Source of the DNA: Bigelowiella natans CCMP2755
Lineage: Eukaryota > Cercozoa > Chlorarachniophyceae
NCBI GenBank assembly: GCA_000320545.1
Contig: ADNK01000960.1
Span: forward strand, 1-33,711
Reading direction: 5' to 3'
DNA: 33,711 nucleotides
The notes below the pieces were generated by a model that saw nothing but the letters and a program-made list of their open reading frames with translations, made no database searches and was not told where the DNA came from. Positions 1 to 11,643 of this stretch are shown one piece after another. The translations under genes and the position numbers were made by a program. Each line of letters opens with the position of its first letter. The first letter of the stretch is position 1.

Positions 1-808
1 CACCCCCCCCCCTCCCCTTCACACGCGTTTCGAATGAACAATTGAGAACTGCGCTCGCTACCTTTTCGGGTGAGATGAGGAGGTTTGCAGAAGGCCAACA
101 ACACGTTGTTTTGTTTTTTTCTCAGAATCGAGAACAGAGGAAGCAGACTAACGGCGCAGCAGCGCTGAATGAAATGACAACGAGCGATGAGCTATTACCC
201 ACTTCACTTCGGTGAAATACAGATATGACAATAGACAGAAGCCACGGATATCCATGGAAATACCCGTACAGCGATGCAACAGTCACGTGCGGCCTATCTC
301 GTAGAGCGACCGCCCATGTATCCAACGAGACTTATAGCTGGGAGATATGATGAAGAAGCATAGTAGTCTTGCTCCAAGCCCATTGTTCATCGTAGCTAGC
401 AAGCCTGTAACATGATACTTCGCGTGCAATGTAGCAAGCGAGTGATATGTGACGAGGCGACGAGCTTATTTTTATTATCTTTACTCAACTGTTCAATTTC
501 GCTGACTATATTAGTGGTGTGCAGGAGGTAGCAGAATGCTATGTCTGGCGTCTGTTACATGTGCGGCGCTTGCTACAGCGTGCTATAAAGGCACAAGCTA
601 GCAAGTTATTGCTACGCACATGCACAACACAACATAGCCTCTCTGTACGTGCGTACGTAGCGTGTGCAGAGACACGCCAAGTCGTTAGTCATGTGATTAT
701 ATGTGATTGCATGCGCAATGACTTCTCCATGTGTGTCTGCTGTCTTTCGCCACAGCAGCTCATCGTTATGCATGGGTTCAACGCCACGTGCGGCGTCCGC
801 TTGTGACG

Positions 809-867
809 CACAGCTACATCAGGATGATCATTGAAAAGATTTAATCAATTCAGTACATGCATCTCAC
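809..867 (-). repeat. dispersed repeat, copy 1
   Basis: Read on the minus strand it contains a GAGAYGSATG-like start, then an A/T-rich spacer, then TTTTCAATGATCATCCTGATG followed by TAGCTGTG. The same order recurs at 1048-1128, 20885-20961, 28557-28637 and, more diverged, 28811-28861. It lies about 180 bp from copy 2 in inverted orientation, so the two could be the ends of one small element of roughly 310 bp. Confidence 0.6.
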
Positions 868-900
868 ACGTATAGCTGCCTTAAAATTTTTTTTTTTTTT

Positions 901-938
901 TAATTGCTGTACGGGTAAGAACTCGTACAGCAATTTAA
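901..938. repeat. perfect hairpin between repeat copies 1 and 2
   Basis: AATTGCTGTACG and its exact complement CGTACAGCAATT flank a 10-nt loop. A T-run on the left and an A-run on the right can extend the pairing. It lies close to the middle of the stretch bounded by inverted repeat copies 1 and 2. Confidence 0.7.
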
Positions 939-1047
939 AAAACACGTAGCTGCCTACGTGCGTGCTGGCTAGCTGGCATGGCACGAGCGAGATTCACACT
1001 TAGCTCATTTGATTGTTTGCCCACAATGCAACTTGCTAGCTTATCAT

Positions 1048-1128
1048 GAGACGGATGTGATGAAATAGTTAAATTTTTCAATTGTCATCCTAATGTAGCT
1101 AGCTGTGTAATGCAACGGCTATTGTGCT
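1048..1128 (+). repeat. dispersed repeat, copy 2
   Basis: It starts GAGACGGATGTGATGAA and carries TTTTTCAATTGTCATCCTAA, then TGTAGCTAGCTGTG and AATGCAACGGCT. The closest relative in the window is the copy at 20885-20961, which shares the same segments in the same order and a following GGCTA..G.GCT extension. Confidence 0.65.
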
Positions 1129-1679
1129 CAAAAGTTGCATCTTTTATTTTATATGTACGTTTCCTTGCCCGCCACAACTCACATGAACTATGCCGTGTGC
1201 ATGTGTAAGCTACGCTACTACTGTAGCATTCTGCAACACACATACATATACGTAGCATGCATGTCAATGTGTAGTACATTGCTTAAACTACATTATTAAA
1301 GCATGGCTAGATGGCTAGCTGCTGCGTGTCGTAGCATGACGTACGATACGCCGTGTAGTCAGTAGTCATGTGTGTGTATTGCGGGTGTAGTGGCATGGCA
1401 TGAGGTACGTAGCATTATACCCATTGGCGCGCGCAACGCATGCTATCGTGCGTACACAGGCTAGCTACTCGATCGCATACATACATCTTGGAATGATGCA
1501 TGCAGAATTGAAATTACGAAACTAGATTTATGATTGTCGTCATTTTTTACTTGTCACACGTTTAAGATCATGCACACCGGGCGACATGCAAGCATGCTAT
1601 GCGACGCACATGCGATCCTAAGAAAAGAAGCAATGCATCACATATCGGGAAGAGATTCCAAGCCCGCAACGAACGAAAT

Positions 1680-2941
1680 TTACAAGACAATGGTGTTCCA
1701 CGTTGTGGTCGTTTGTTTCTTTCTCCTGCTGGAGTGCTTGTAAGGGGTCTCCAGTCTCACATCCATTTCCTCGTCGAATCGCGTTCTACCCATGTACGGC
1801 GTGGGAGACTTGTATGTGGGAGGGTCGCTGCTGCAGCGCTTGACCAGCGTTGCGTTTCCCCAATGCAAGCCCCAGCCCATAATCTTCCCAAGCTCAGGAT
1901 ATCCGTTTGTGTCACGAGAGTACGCTAATCGCCCATAGGAGCCGGAGCAAATGTGATCTACTAAGCCCTCTCGCGATTCGCAATAGTCCCAACCATTGTC
2001 GGTGGAACCATACCGGATCACACGCTAAGAAGAGACGAATTCATGTTGTAAGTTGCGAGCTCATAAGTATAATGACGCAAAAGCAACACCGATACAAAGG
2101 GAAAGAACGGCGGCGGCGGCGGCAGGGCAAGGGGGGGGGGGGGGAGGGTGTCTTTCATGGAAGACGAGTAGAGCGGTTAAAAGAACCCTAGCAGGACAAC
2201 GTACCTTGTTGTCCTCGCGGATGTACAACGGATGCTTGTTGAATCGACCGATCTCATGGTACCTTCCTGCCAGCACCTTGTCATTTAGAACTTCATACGC
2301 GCACCCATGGTATGTTGGCTGGCGAGTCGGCGAGGGTGTGGGGTCCTGAGGGAACATAATACAAATGGGATCAACCCAAGCTGGGATTCCAAAAAAGAAA
2401 TGCTTGCACACGGGCATGCGGAAAAAAGAGCGTCGAGCGTCAAATATGCGCACGGTTGTGCGCGTGCGCGCGACATATACACATCACGTAGCGTGATGCA
2501 TGCAGAGAGACGGCAGTAGTGGGCGGGCGGTAGTACTACCTGGGTGGGCTTGTGAGTCGGGAACGAGGTTGGCTTGGGGCCTTCCACAGGCGGCTGTATC
2601 ACTTTAGTAGTAGGCTGCGCGGTTTCGGGGAGATTTGGTCTCGTTGGGTCCTCGATCTGTGGCGGAGGCTGCAAGCGGGTCGGCTGGCTGGTAGGCTTCG
2701 AGGTTGGGAGCTTGGTAGGTAGCTTGGTAGGTGCCTGTGTGCACGTTCCGACAGTCAACGTCTGATTGTAGTCTGCCCAGTTGAAGATGTGGCCGAGCCA
2801 AGGGCGGCCGTGGTCGTCGTGCGAGAATCCGCCGCGGTTGTTCTCCAGCTCGCACGGCTCGACAACAACGCCGTCTTTGGATGGGCACCAGTCCCACCCC
2901 GAGTCTTTGACGCTATATTGTCCATTTTGCCCCCCCCACCC

Positions 2942-2981
<40 letters not shown>

Positions 2982-3526
2982 AACAAACGGAAGAACGGAA
3001 TTCGAGAGCATGAGAACACAAGAACTCAAACTCAGTGAACAGTACGCCGCTTGAATGCGAAAGTAATAGGAAAGGGCGCAGCTACTCCTCAGATTCGGAT
3101 AACACAAACACAAGCGGCGGCTGCTGCGTTACAAAAGAGGCAGGCGTACTGTTTCCATCTCAAAATCAATTTCATGATGCACATCTGAAAGAAAAGCGCC
3201 GCCTCCGCGGTAGCGCACGTAGTAAGCAGCACCCACAACAGACCTGTAGCGAATCGTCATCGTCTTGTCCTCTCGCACATACATTGGGTGACCGTTGTAC
3301 ATCATATTGCCTTCTGGCCGGTAGCAGCCGCTCAGATCTCCATTTCCGACCGCTTTCAGCCCAGTGTAAGGCCTGTATGTGACAGTAGGCGAAAAAGTGG
3401 CAACGGTGGGCGAGCTGGTAGGCTCAGCTGTGGGCTCGAAAGTCGCCTTGTTCTGGGTTGGTTGGGCCGTGGGAAGAGGCATCGCTCCATCATCTGTGGA
3501 TGTATATGATATGACCGTGTGTGTAT

Positions 3527-3558
<32 letters not shown>

Positions 3559-5034
3559 GGATGATCCCTTGGTGGATTGTTTGCCAGAATCATCAAGAGC
3601 GTGCATATAGCGGGAGAATAAGCAAGAACGCATACTAGGAATGGGCGCAATCACCACCCCATGGGCATTAGCACATCATCAATCACTCTCCCCCTCTCTA
3701 GTAGATACAATACACCCACCAGGAGACGATGGGGTTGTGTCGTTGATGGTAGGTCTGGGCCTTGCAGGTGCTTTATCAGGCAACTTGTAGCAATCCCACT
3801 CCATAGAGTAAGAAGCTGACGTGGAAATCGGTGCGATGAAAGACTTCAGAAGGCACTCGCTCGCTCGGTGGCCATAGCCTTGACAGCCGCTCATGTCTGT
3901 CCTCCGAAGGTCCCAACCAGTCAGGTTGCGAGAGGCAAGATGGGCAGTTTGCTCTATTGAATGGCGTGAAGAAGGAGGAGGAGGAGGAGGAGGAGGAGAA
4001 GAATGTGGATGAGAATCTTACCGCGAACAAAGAAGTTGTTTCAAGGTATATTTGAATGAATTAAAAAAAAAAAAAGGATGTCGGACCGTCTCTTGGAGTC
4101 CTGCTTCCGCACTTGTCTTTCGGGCACCAAACATCGAAGTTAGGGTCGCCTAGCGAGTATACAGCACTGCCGCAGCCCATGTCGTGAGCTGCAAAACCGA
4201 CACATCCCTCGGTCCGATGGCATTCCTCTGCGCAATGCTTCGTGCACGTGTGGCCAACGCGGTCACACGTGACCTTCTTGATGGTGGTGGAGTATGATTC
4301 ACCACCACAATCGTGGGGCAGCGGTGGAGCTGACATCCCTGAGACCATTGTGCCATGTTTCATACAGGTGATATGGAATGAAATATCCACGCGCACGCAC
4401 ACATACACACACAAGACATATTTGTTGAGAGAGAAAGAGAGAGGGGGGGGGGGGGAGGGGAAGAAAGAAAAGAAAGGTAGGGGGGATTTTTTTATGTAAG
4501 AAATAAATGATAGTGTGAAGCAGCTGACCTTTAGGTAAACAAGACTTGAATTGATCGTCACCCTTGCATTCGTAGTCCGGGGGGGAGCAGGGAGTTGGAC
4601 CCTGAAAAAAGACGGGAAAAAGATTAAAACATTACTGAATTCTGCCAAGAGTAATCTGTGTGCGCGTGAACAACTTGCACTACTATCGACGAATGGACCG
4701 ACCTTCCATGGATCTGGGACAGTCATTACGGTTGGCTGACCCTCGGTGTAGGTGAGTAGTTTCGAGTGCACGCCGCCACATTGAGCGTAAGGCGCTGCGC
4801 CCGCGGCTCTCTTCCCATTCGGCTGCATTGGGCATTGCAGCAAGATAGCATCCTGTCCCATCCATGGTGGTTCGTTATCGATCACATTCACTTTAAACCT
4901 GCCATAAAGAAATGAACGTTTAAAAAAAGGACCAAGCCACCCACTCACATCTATTCTTGGTTCCTTTCATCGTGAGTTTTACACCAGCATCTTCGATATA
5001 GATCCTCCTTCCCCCCCCTCGGTTCCCCTCTCCC

Positions 5035-5076
<42 letters not shown>

Positions 5077-7611
5077 TGTATGCCCAATTTCGGTCGTCTC
5101 CACTGAATAATAACAAACCCTATTTCTAGAAATCGTGTTTCAAAACTTCGAGTATCATCGTTGGTGTTGTTCACTGACGTGCAGGTGGCCTGATTTTCCC
5201 CCTTGTCACTTGCGGTGACAGTGATGCGCGTCTCGCCAACAGGAAACTTGAATCCATCTCTAACGAAGGTCTGCCCGCCGTAACTCACAGCAGCATCTTC
5301 GTTCTGGTTGTCCATTGCGATGGGGTTGTTAAAGTGGGCGATACCGTACGCGAATTGAGGAGCAGTCTCGACCACAATATCCGAGGGGCAGTGCGCATTC
5401 ATTCGTTCCTCCGCGGCCTTGAATCCCTTCTTCTTGCTTCCTTCGATGAGCTCCCAAAATGTGTTCCAGTAGGCTTTCTCAGCATCTTTAGGGTTTTTGA
5501 AAATCTTCATTTTCTTTGCCATATTGCGCATATGCTTCTGGAGGCCTTTGCCAGCCTTCTTGGGGCCTTTGCCAGCCTTCTTGAGGCCTTTGCCAGCCTT
5601 CTTGGGGCCTTTGTCTAGAAAAACCTTTTCGTCATCGTCCATTTCGTCCTGATCCAACTCTTCTTCTTGGGAGTCAAGGAGATCGATTACTTGATACTCT
5701 ATAAATGCACGAGCATGCAAGGAGATGTCAGAAGAACTCAGAAACTTAGTCTCCTGTCTTTCTTTGGGAGGAAATTCTATCTGTCCCTCGCTTTTCTCAT
5801 TTTAAAAAAAAATCAGCTAACTTCTGGAGAGCGAAACCACGAAATAGGAAGCGGAGGGCAAGTAGCTATGAAATCTTCAAGGGGGAGGGAGGGAGGGAGG
5901 GGGGTGTTAAATGCGGCATTACCAAGGTTGTCGACTGCAGAAGGACGGAATCCGATATCTCCAAAAAGACCTGGAACCACCTTTGGGACGTTCCTCTCCC
6001 CGAAGCTTGGCGCTCCTGTGTAGTAAACAAAAGCGCAACATGTCATCCAAATTACGCACTTCTATCGGAAACATGCAAACAAATGCAATGCTCAATAGAA
6101 ACGCATTGTCAGTCCCAGTGGCTTCTCGGTACTGCTAAAGCAGCTTACTACTAATTCTACTACTAGTACTACTACTACTAATACTACTACGATGAGCGTT
6201 AATGTCGTACCCATGTCATGGACAGTGATTTGGAATGTGCAGGAGCTGGCGAGTCCCGATTTGTCAACAACACGATATTCGATATCGTGCACACCCGCTG
6301 GCAAACGGTCGCCTGACCTTTTCCCGGTGACTTCCACCGGCACATCAAGCTCACATGAGTTGTCTGTGGTGTAAGGTAGCGGCCATTTCACGGGTACTGT
6401 GGGCTGATTGGAAGTAATCGCAACTTCAAAGTCGTCAGGGCAGGTGATGCGAGGAGGGGCCAAATCTAGCACTTGGACCAGCACCTAATTTGTTTACGAT
6501 TTTCGTCGAAGGGTTAGTGATACTAATGCCATCAGTTCGGTGATCACACAAAATTTGTGAACGACGAGTGTTTCGTCCGCGTGCGTGCATATCTTGATGG
6601 CTATGCATGTACACATCTATAGGATTAGAATTCAAACGCCATCTTGCACGTTAGAAAATTTAAATTTGGCCACCAGGTTTATTTCTCTCTTTCTCTCACT
6701 CTCGCTCTCCAAGCACATAAAATATGTTCTCATGACTCTAGATTCGCACCTTTGCCTCTGCCTTATTACCAGCCTTATCAACAACAGAGCACGTGACAGT
6801 CGTATCCCCAAGAGGGAACGCAGACCCAGGAGCTTTGTCACACTTATAGTCGTAGCTACCGCAGTTATCCTTCGTATGGCAACTCCATGAAACTTCCATC
6901 GCATACTAAGCGAAGGGAGAGGAGTAGGTGGAGGACAAATACAAAAAGGTGAGTGTTAAGTAGTGTAGCAATCCGAAAACTACCTATATTTTTTATTTGA
7001 AAAGATTTGTTTTATTCATGTAATAGATTTTCCCAGGTTCCCCCTCCCCCTTCTCCTTTTATTTCTTTTCGTAAATTGGTCAGATAATTGGGTAATCTCA
7101 GACCTGGCATGAGGCTTCAGCATAGCCATCCTTCAAATGCGCGTACACAAGAGGAGGGCAGGTGAGCACAGGGGCTTCGTCGTCGATTACCTTCAAAGTA
7201 AAGAGAAGAATATGAACTCGCTATTGAAGATTGTGCAGACCTGAAAACCGGATTTTAACATTACGCAAATATTCATCATACCTCGATGGTAATGGGACAC
7301 GTAGCGGTATTTCCGGCCTTATCAGAGGCAGTATAAGTTAATACGTGTGCGCCAAGAGGGAATATAGTTTCGAGAGGATCCTCAAAGGGTAAACGGTAGG
7401 TCATTTCGCTTTGAGCGTCACAGTTGTCCGAGGCGACTGGCGGCGTCCAGGCGGCTGCAGCCTCGCACTTTCCTTTCTCAGTTCCAATAGAATATTTAGA
7501 GTTGCACTGGCCTTTTGTCCATACTGGCGGTTCTGTGTCGGAAACTGTCACTATAGTCTTGCACTCAACAGGCAACTTACTCCCATCTGCGTGAGAAAAG
7601 GTTTGTTAGTA

Positions 7612-7696
<85 letters not shown>

Positions 7697-8478
7697 TAAA
7701 AATTAGCTAAATTTGAAATGAGGTGTACAACTCCAAAGTAACAAATTTCTGTCCATCACAGCCCCAAATGGGATCGCTATCAGTACTTACACAATAGCGC
7801 GTGCAGACAAGATAGACTCTCTCTTTCTCTCGTTCTCTCTTGTACACACGGAAAGAACAGCGAGAGGTAAAAGATAACAAGCGAAAGAAAAATGAACCTT
7901 TTTGTTCTTGTGAACTTCCCGTGAAAATAACTTGATGTTCTCCAACATTGTAACTTTTATTCTCAGTCGGCACGGGCGTGGAGATCTTATCCGTCATAGA
8001 CCATTTGTGCTGGGCGAACCAGCTTGCGTCTTTGATTGGATCGGGCGGTATAACCTAAACGACAAGAGTCAGAAGCGCAGGATAATTGGAGTAATGCAGC
8101 GCATGCCAATTCATTGTGCATGGCTATTGCGATGCGCGACGATATCCGCTGCTTTGTAGTATGTCGGAATTTCAACCGAAGACTTCACCATGTCAACATC
8201 TACGATGCAATTACCTTCCCTTCTGAGTCTGTCCATGTGCAGAGACCTTTCTGGCTTGTCTCCGCTAGGACTTTTTGCGGACAATGTAGGTTGCCATATC
8301 CTGTTTCATGTTAATCAATCATTATTCTTGTGAGAAATGTGTAAGAATTGCAGGAAGTACGCGTAAAATATAGACTATCAAGTAGTCGAGGGAGACCTTT
8401 ATCGTTCAAAGTAGTCGCATGCCCTGGTACTGCAACCAAAAAGGTGAAGAGACGGAAGGCTCTCCACCAGGCCACCAT
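1680..8478 (-). CDS. secreted multi-HYR-domain mosaic protein, 17 exons
   Basis: Predicted extracellular protein of about 1207 residues. Exons (high to low): 8478-8397, 8300-8215, 8054-7898, 7586-7282, 7190-7104, 6905-6750, 6484-6211, 6015-5923, 5698-5179, 4898-4703, 4601-4529, 4338-4087, 3953-3720, 3493-3244, 2912-2540, 2345-2205, 2024-1680; all junction phases agree. The first Met used (MVAWW) begins a signal peptide of about 21 residues; an in-frame upstream Met would spoil it. Five HYR-like units follow (about 29-130, 130-213, 213-295, 295-382, 500-590), each ending in a pattern like FPLGxxxVTxxxxDKAGNxAxC before the next unit starts xPPxxxCP. A lysine-rich KKAGKG repeat lies near 435-470. 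Then come Cys-rich segments (about 590-838), Pro-Thr linkers and a C-terminal module present twice (about 885-985 and 1060-1150). HYR domains are immunoglobulin-fold units usually linked to adhesion. Ligand and role are unknown. Confidence 0.8.
2945..2981. repeat. (CA)n microsatellite in HYR gene intron
   Basis: Uninterrupted dinucleotide run. On the coding (minus) strand it is (TG)n ending about 32 nt upstream of the 3' splice site at 2913. Confidence 0.95.
3534..3559. repeat. (GT)n microsatellite in HYR gene intron
   Basis: On the coding strand this is a (CA)n run about 40 nt upstream of the 3' splice site at 3494. Confidence 0.95.
5560..5612 (-). repeat. coding minisatellite encoding KKAGKG repeats
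   Basis: Inside the HYR gene, near-identical copies of a unit reading AAGGCCCCAAGAAGGCTGGC on the coding strand encode alternating GPKKAGK and GLKKAGK blocks. The stretch is strongly basic and sits directly after an acidic run (EEELDQDEMDDDE), so charges of opposite sign lie side by side. It separates HYR unit 4 from HYR unit 5. Confidence 0.85.
7616..7693. repeat. (GA)n microsatellite, about 38 units, in HYR gene intron
   Basis: Longest simple repeat in the window. On the coding strand it is (CT)n about 30 nt upstream of the 3' splice site at 7587, so it could act as an oversized polypyrimidine tract. Confidence 0.95.
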
Positions 8479-9786
8479 TTCGATTGGTACCAATGATTCA
8501 GATCTATGACACGAAGAGGCTTTCAGTACAACGTCCTGAATGAAATCCGTTTCCAATCAAAAAAACAAATAAAATCAATAAAACATGCAGAAATGTGCTA
8601 AATTAAAAATCCAAGCTATTCTATTTGTATCTAGATTTTGTTTCATAATTTTGCAGGAATCGATGGCTTTTTCGCATGCCGGTTGTCTATTCTTGTTGTC
8701 GCTTGCATAAAAATGTCAGACATGTACCAATGCGGTTACAGGCTACATGGCGTTGCATCGAAATTCCAGGACATGACCAGAGGATGTCGTCGTTCGCATT
8801 GCTCGAGATCTTTGGATATCATACTCAGCTCTCCCTTGTCTCGAAAGGCAACTCCTCGTTTGTGTTCGTGTTTGTTCGCCTTTGTATACAGCCGAAATTT
8901 TCATGATACATCAACTTCGAGCAAAAAACGAAATAATGCGCGACACGAAAAGGTGTATCAAATCGGTTGCAAATTTGGACGTTTTTAACTGGCCCTGGCT
9001 TAAAAAAAAACTATTTCCGCCCATCACAACTTTTCCAGAGGTTTCTTCCCATCAAAGTTTGGAAGAAATTTTGCCACTAGATCTGGATCTCTTTGCAAAA
9101 CATGCTGCTACCGTACCGATAAAATATTAAAAAATCTGGAATGCCCAGAAAATGAGCATTTTTATTTGACAGCTGCACACAATGCATCAGAACACAGGTC
9201 AATTTCAGCAGATACCTTCGCACCGTTAGCACCGAAAAAATCAATTATGTCACAAATTCGGTGGTTAAGCGTGCGACGGCAGATTGGGTAGGTCGTTAAT
9301 CATAATCATCAAGTATTTGAGGCCAAAATGTGCAGATACGAAAATAAATTGCAAGGGCTGCCTACTAAAAGCCGAAAAGAATTATTTTGCTGAGAGCGTA
9401 CATTTATACCTATAAGGTTCATTATTTGGTTGCATCTTTAAGAAAAGGACTGCAGACTGTGAGAGTGATATTCTCGAGTTGTCGCGCATTCGTCTGAAGG
9501 GAAAGACCGCGCCCAAGCAGAGTGGCGACAAAGAACATTGCAGAGAAAGCCGAAAAGATTTATGACATAGAGGTCTTGTATTTTATATGATATATCCTGT
9601 TCTTCGTTGGTCTCATAGGGAAAAGGCATGTAAACATTGTCAGCTATTTAGAGAGGAGATTGGATTATTGCTGAACTTACAGATCGCGCGCGACGGGAGT
9701 GGCGCTACAACAGCTCTAACCTTCACCTCTAATTTACTACCACTTTGAGAGCCTTCCCCACCCATCACAGAGCTGCTATTCCTGTT
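8479..9786. promoter_or_regulatory. head-to-head intergenic region (HYR gene / 9787 gene)
   Basis: This 1308-bp gap separates the start codons of two divergent genes and must hold both promoters unless non-coding exons exist. It is A/T-rich and has none of the dispersed repeats found elsewhere. Short open frames occur (for example 8638-8988 plus), but none has family resemblance or consistent splice sites. I could not point to a defined promoter motif. Confidence 0.5.
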
Positions 9787-11643
9787 ATGGAGCCTCAGAA
9801 GACTGATATGAAGAAGGAAGAGCCCCTGGTGAGGGCCCCACCACCAGCTGCTCAACAAGTAGTACCACCTCCGCAGCAAGGAATGGCACCGCAAGCAGCA
9901 AAGGGTGGACCTCCTGCACCTCCTCCTCCTCCAGGGCCTGCTCCCGCCCCAGGTGCCCCTGCTTGGGCTAGAAAGCCGATCCCTGCACCAACTGGCAAGG
10001 CTGAGAAGGAACTCATGCCTTATCAAGTTCCTGCAGCTCCAGTCCCATACCCGATTCAAAACCCGCCCATATACTCGCCTGTCATTAAGGGGGGAAAGAA
10101 AAAGGTACTTTAAGATCGTGATGACCGAAGTCTCTCAAATATACACCGTGGTTTATGTTAAACCTTCAACTTGATCAATTTTATTCCTTGTCCATGTACT
10201 TGCTTTCACGCAACATTTATCGTGTATGCTGTTTACCTGCAGAAAAAGGAAAATCCCAACTTCGTTTGCTGGGTAAGAGTCTTTATTTTGTTCTCTAAGA
10301 ATCCTTTCTAAGCATTATCATACAGGTGAGAAGAGTGGGTGGAGATCTGTGCAACCCTGAAGAATCAAAGGAAGAAGCTGAAAGAGGACTATGTGGCCTG
10401 TAAGACTTTTTCATTCTAGTTCGCAATGGATATTCTTATGATCCGATCGCATTCTGTTACCCATCTCAGGTGTTTACAAAAGTTCCTATACCGAAATAAG
10501 TTCCTAATCCAAAAGTCAAAGATGATCATTTTCCCAATTGATGTGGTAAGACAGTGAGAGATTGTGATGCAACCAAGACATATAATTTATTTTATTTTTA
10601 TTTGAAAGCCTTTTATCAAGACGATTGGAAAGACCAAAACATTCTGGTATGATTTCTCCCTGAACGAGGGAAAGACAACCTTCAAGGTAAAAAATTTACT
10701 TTTTGAACGCGTCAGTGAAGGAGTAATAAGACGTTTTTTTTGTGAAGGCTCGTGAGGTCTTCACAGGAAGGAAACCCGGACCTCTCAAAGTGCTCTTCGT
10801 ACAAGAGGAATTCAAGCCGGTAAATTGATTTAGTTGACTCATAACTAGTAGAGTCGAAGCCCTGAACCAATCTTTACAGGAGGATCATCCAGGCGTAGAG
10901 AAACTCGGAGTGAAAAATCCTATTGACAATCTGTATCTTGCGTACAAATTTGGAGTGCGCAATTTTGCTATGTACAGATGGTACGTGAAGGAAGAGGTAC
11001 ATGGAGATTCAGTGTTGCGATGCTATTCGACATGCTTGACCAATGTCCTTTTTTATTTAGGATGTCCTCATCAACACTCAAATTAAAAAGACACCAAAAG
11101 TAAGTTCAGTATTATCTTGGATTCATCAATGAAATATATTGAGTCCTTATTATTTAATTTTAGGTAGCAGAGCATGAAGACATAGTCGTCACCCAAGCTG
11201 CGAAAGAAGGGTATTTTTATAAAGTCATAAATCAAAGATAGTTTTGCTGACTTTCTTAACGAATTACTAGGAGCGGGGTGCATTATATTTATGCCGACAA
11301 GGACTGGATTTACTACCAAGACCTCGAGGAGAAGTTTGAGGATACTCTTCAAAAGCACGCTCAGAAGGAGAAAAGGTAGATACTAAAAAATCAAAATTTC
11401 GGAATTCTTAAACTGATAATGCTCTCTAATAATGCTTAGGACTCCTGGACGCAAGCGTAAGGTTTGTGAAATTAATAAGTAAATAATAAGCAACCGAATC
11501 ATTTTTGGAACTGCAACATTTATATTACATAGGTGCAGCCCATCGTAAGCCCCATCGTAAGCGTGGTTCCTCCAAAATCAACAAATGAAAACCCTCCTCC
11601 GAGACCAGAAGAAACAGAACCAAAACGACAGAAACAGCAGTAA
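9787..11643 (+). CDS. unrecognised protein, proline-rich N-terminus, likely nuclear
   Basis: Twelve exons, all phases consistent: 9787-10104, 10243-10272, 10326-10399, 10470-10545, 10609-10686, 10748-10819, 10880-10996, 11061-11099, 11164-11210, 11271-11375, 11440-11461, 11533-11643; 362 residues. Residues about 20-106 are a Pro/Ala/Gln-rich stretch (GGPPAPPPPPGPAPAPGAPA). Residues about 107-320 look like one folded domain with Cys (NFVCW, GLCGLCLQKF) and aromatic-rich segments (FWYDFSLNEG, YRWYVKEE, DKDWIYYQDL). The C-terminus has a basic stretch (TPGRKRKVQ) like a nuclear localisation signal and a hydrophilic tail. I do not recognise the family and assign no function. Polyproline stretches commonly bind WW, SH3 or profilin-type partners, which is a guess here. 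The start is the first Met of the long open exon; extra upstream exons cannot be excluded. Confidence 0.75.

Larger units (their letters stand above)
1..1679. other. repeat-rich non-coding region downstream of the HYR gene
   Basis: No reading frame here has splice signals, a family resemblance or more than background length. The sequence is rich in short palindromic words (GCTAGC, GCATGC, TACGTA) and opens with a C-rich run. It holds two oppositely oriented copies of a dispersed repeat (809-867 and 1048-1128) with a perfect hairpin between them (901-938). It lies on the 3' side of the minus-strand gene that ends at 1680. I see nothing else I can name. Confidence 0.6.

Noticed and set aside
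1534-2349. Plus-strand frames overlapping the 3' part of the HYR gene
   Set aside because: They oppose the duplicated C-terminal module, which has matching splice sites and internal homology to its first copy.
7705-7830. Possible extra HYR-gene exon between 7898 and 7586
   Set aside because: Direct splicing of 7898 to 7586 keeps phase and joins GSSQEQK to DGSKLPVECKTIVTV as the HYR pattern expects. Inserting this segment brings stops or breaks the domain.
9422-9538. Short minus-strand frame starting MFFVATLLGRGLSLQ, resembling a signal peptide
   Set aside because: Only 38 residues, no convincing donor to join it to downstream exons, and the HYR gene already has a better signal-peptide exon at 8478-8397. 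It could be a small secreted peptide but nothing supports that.
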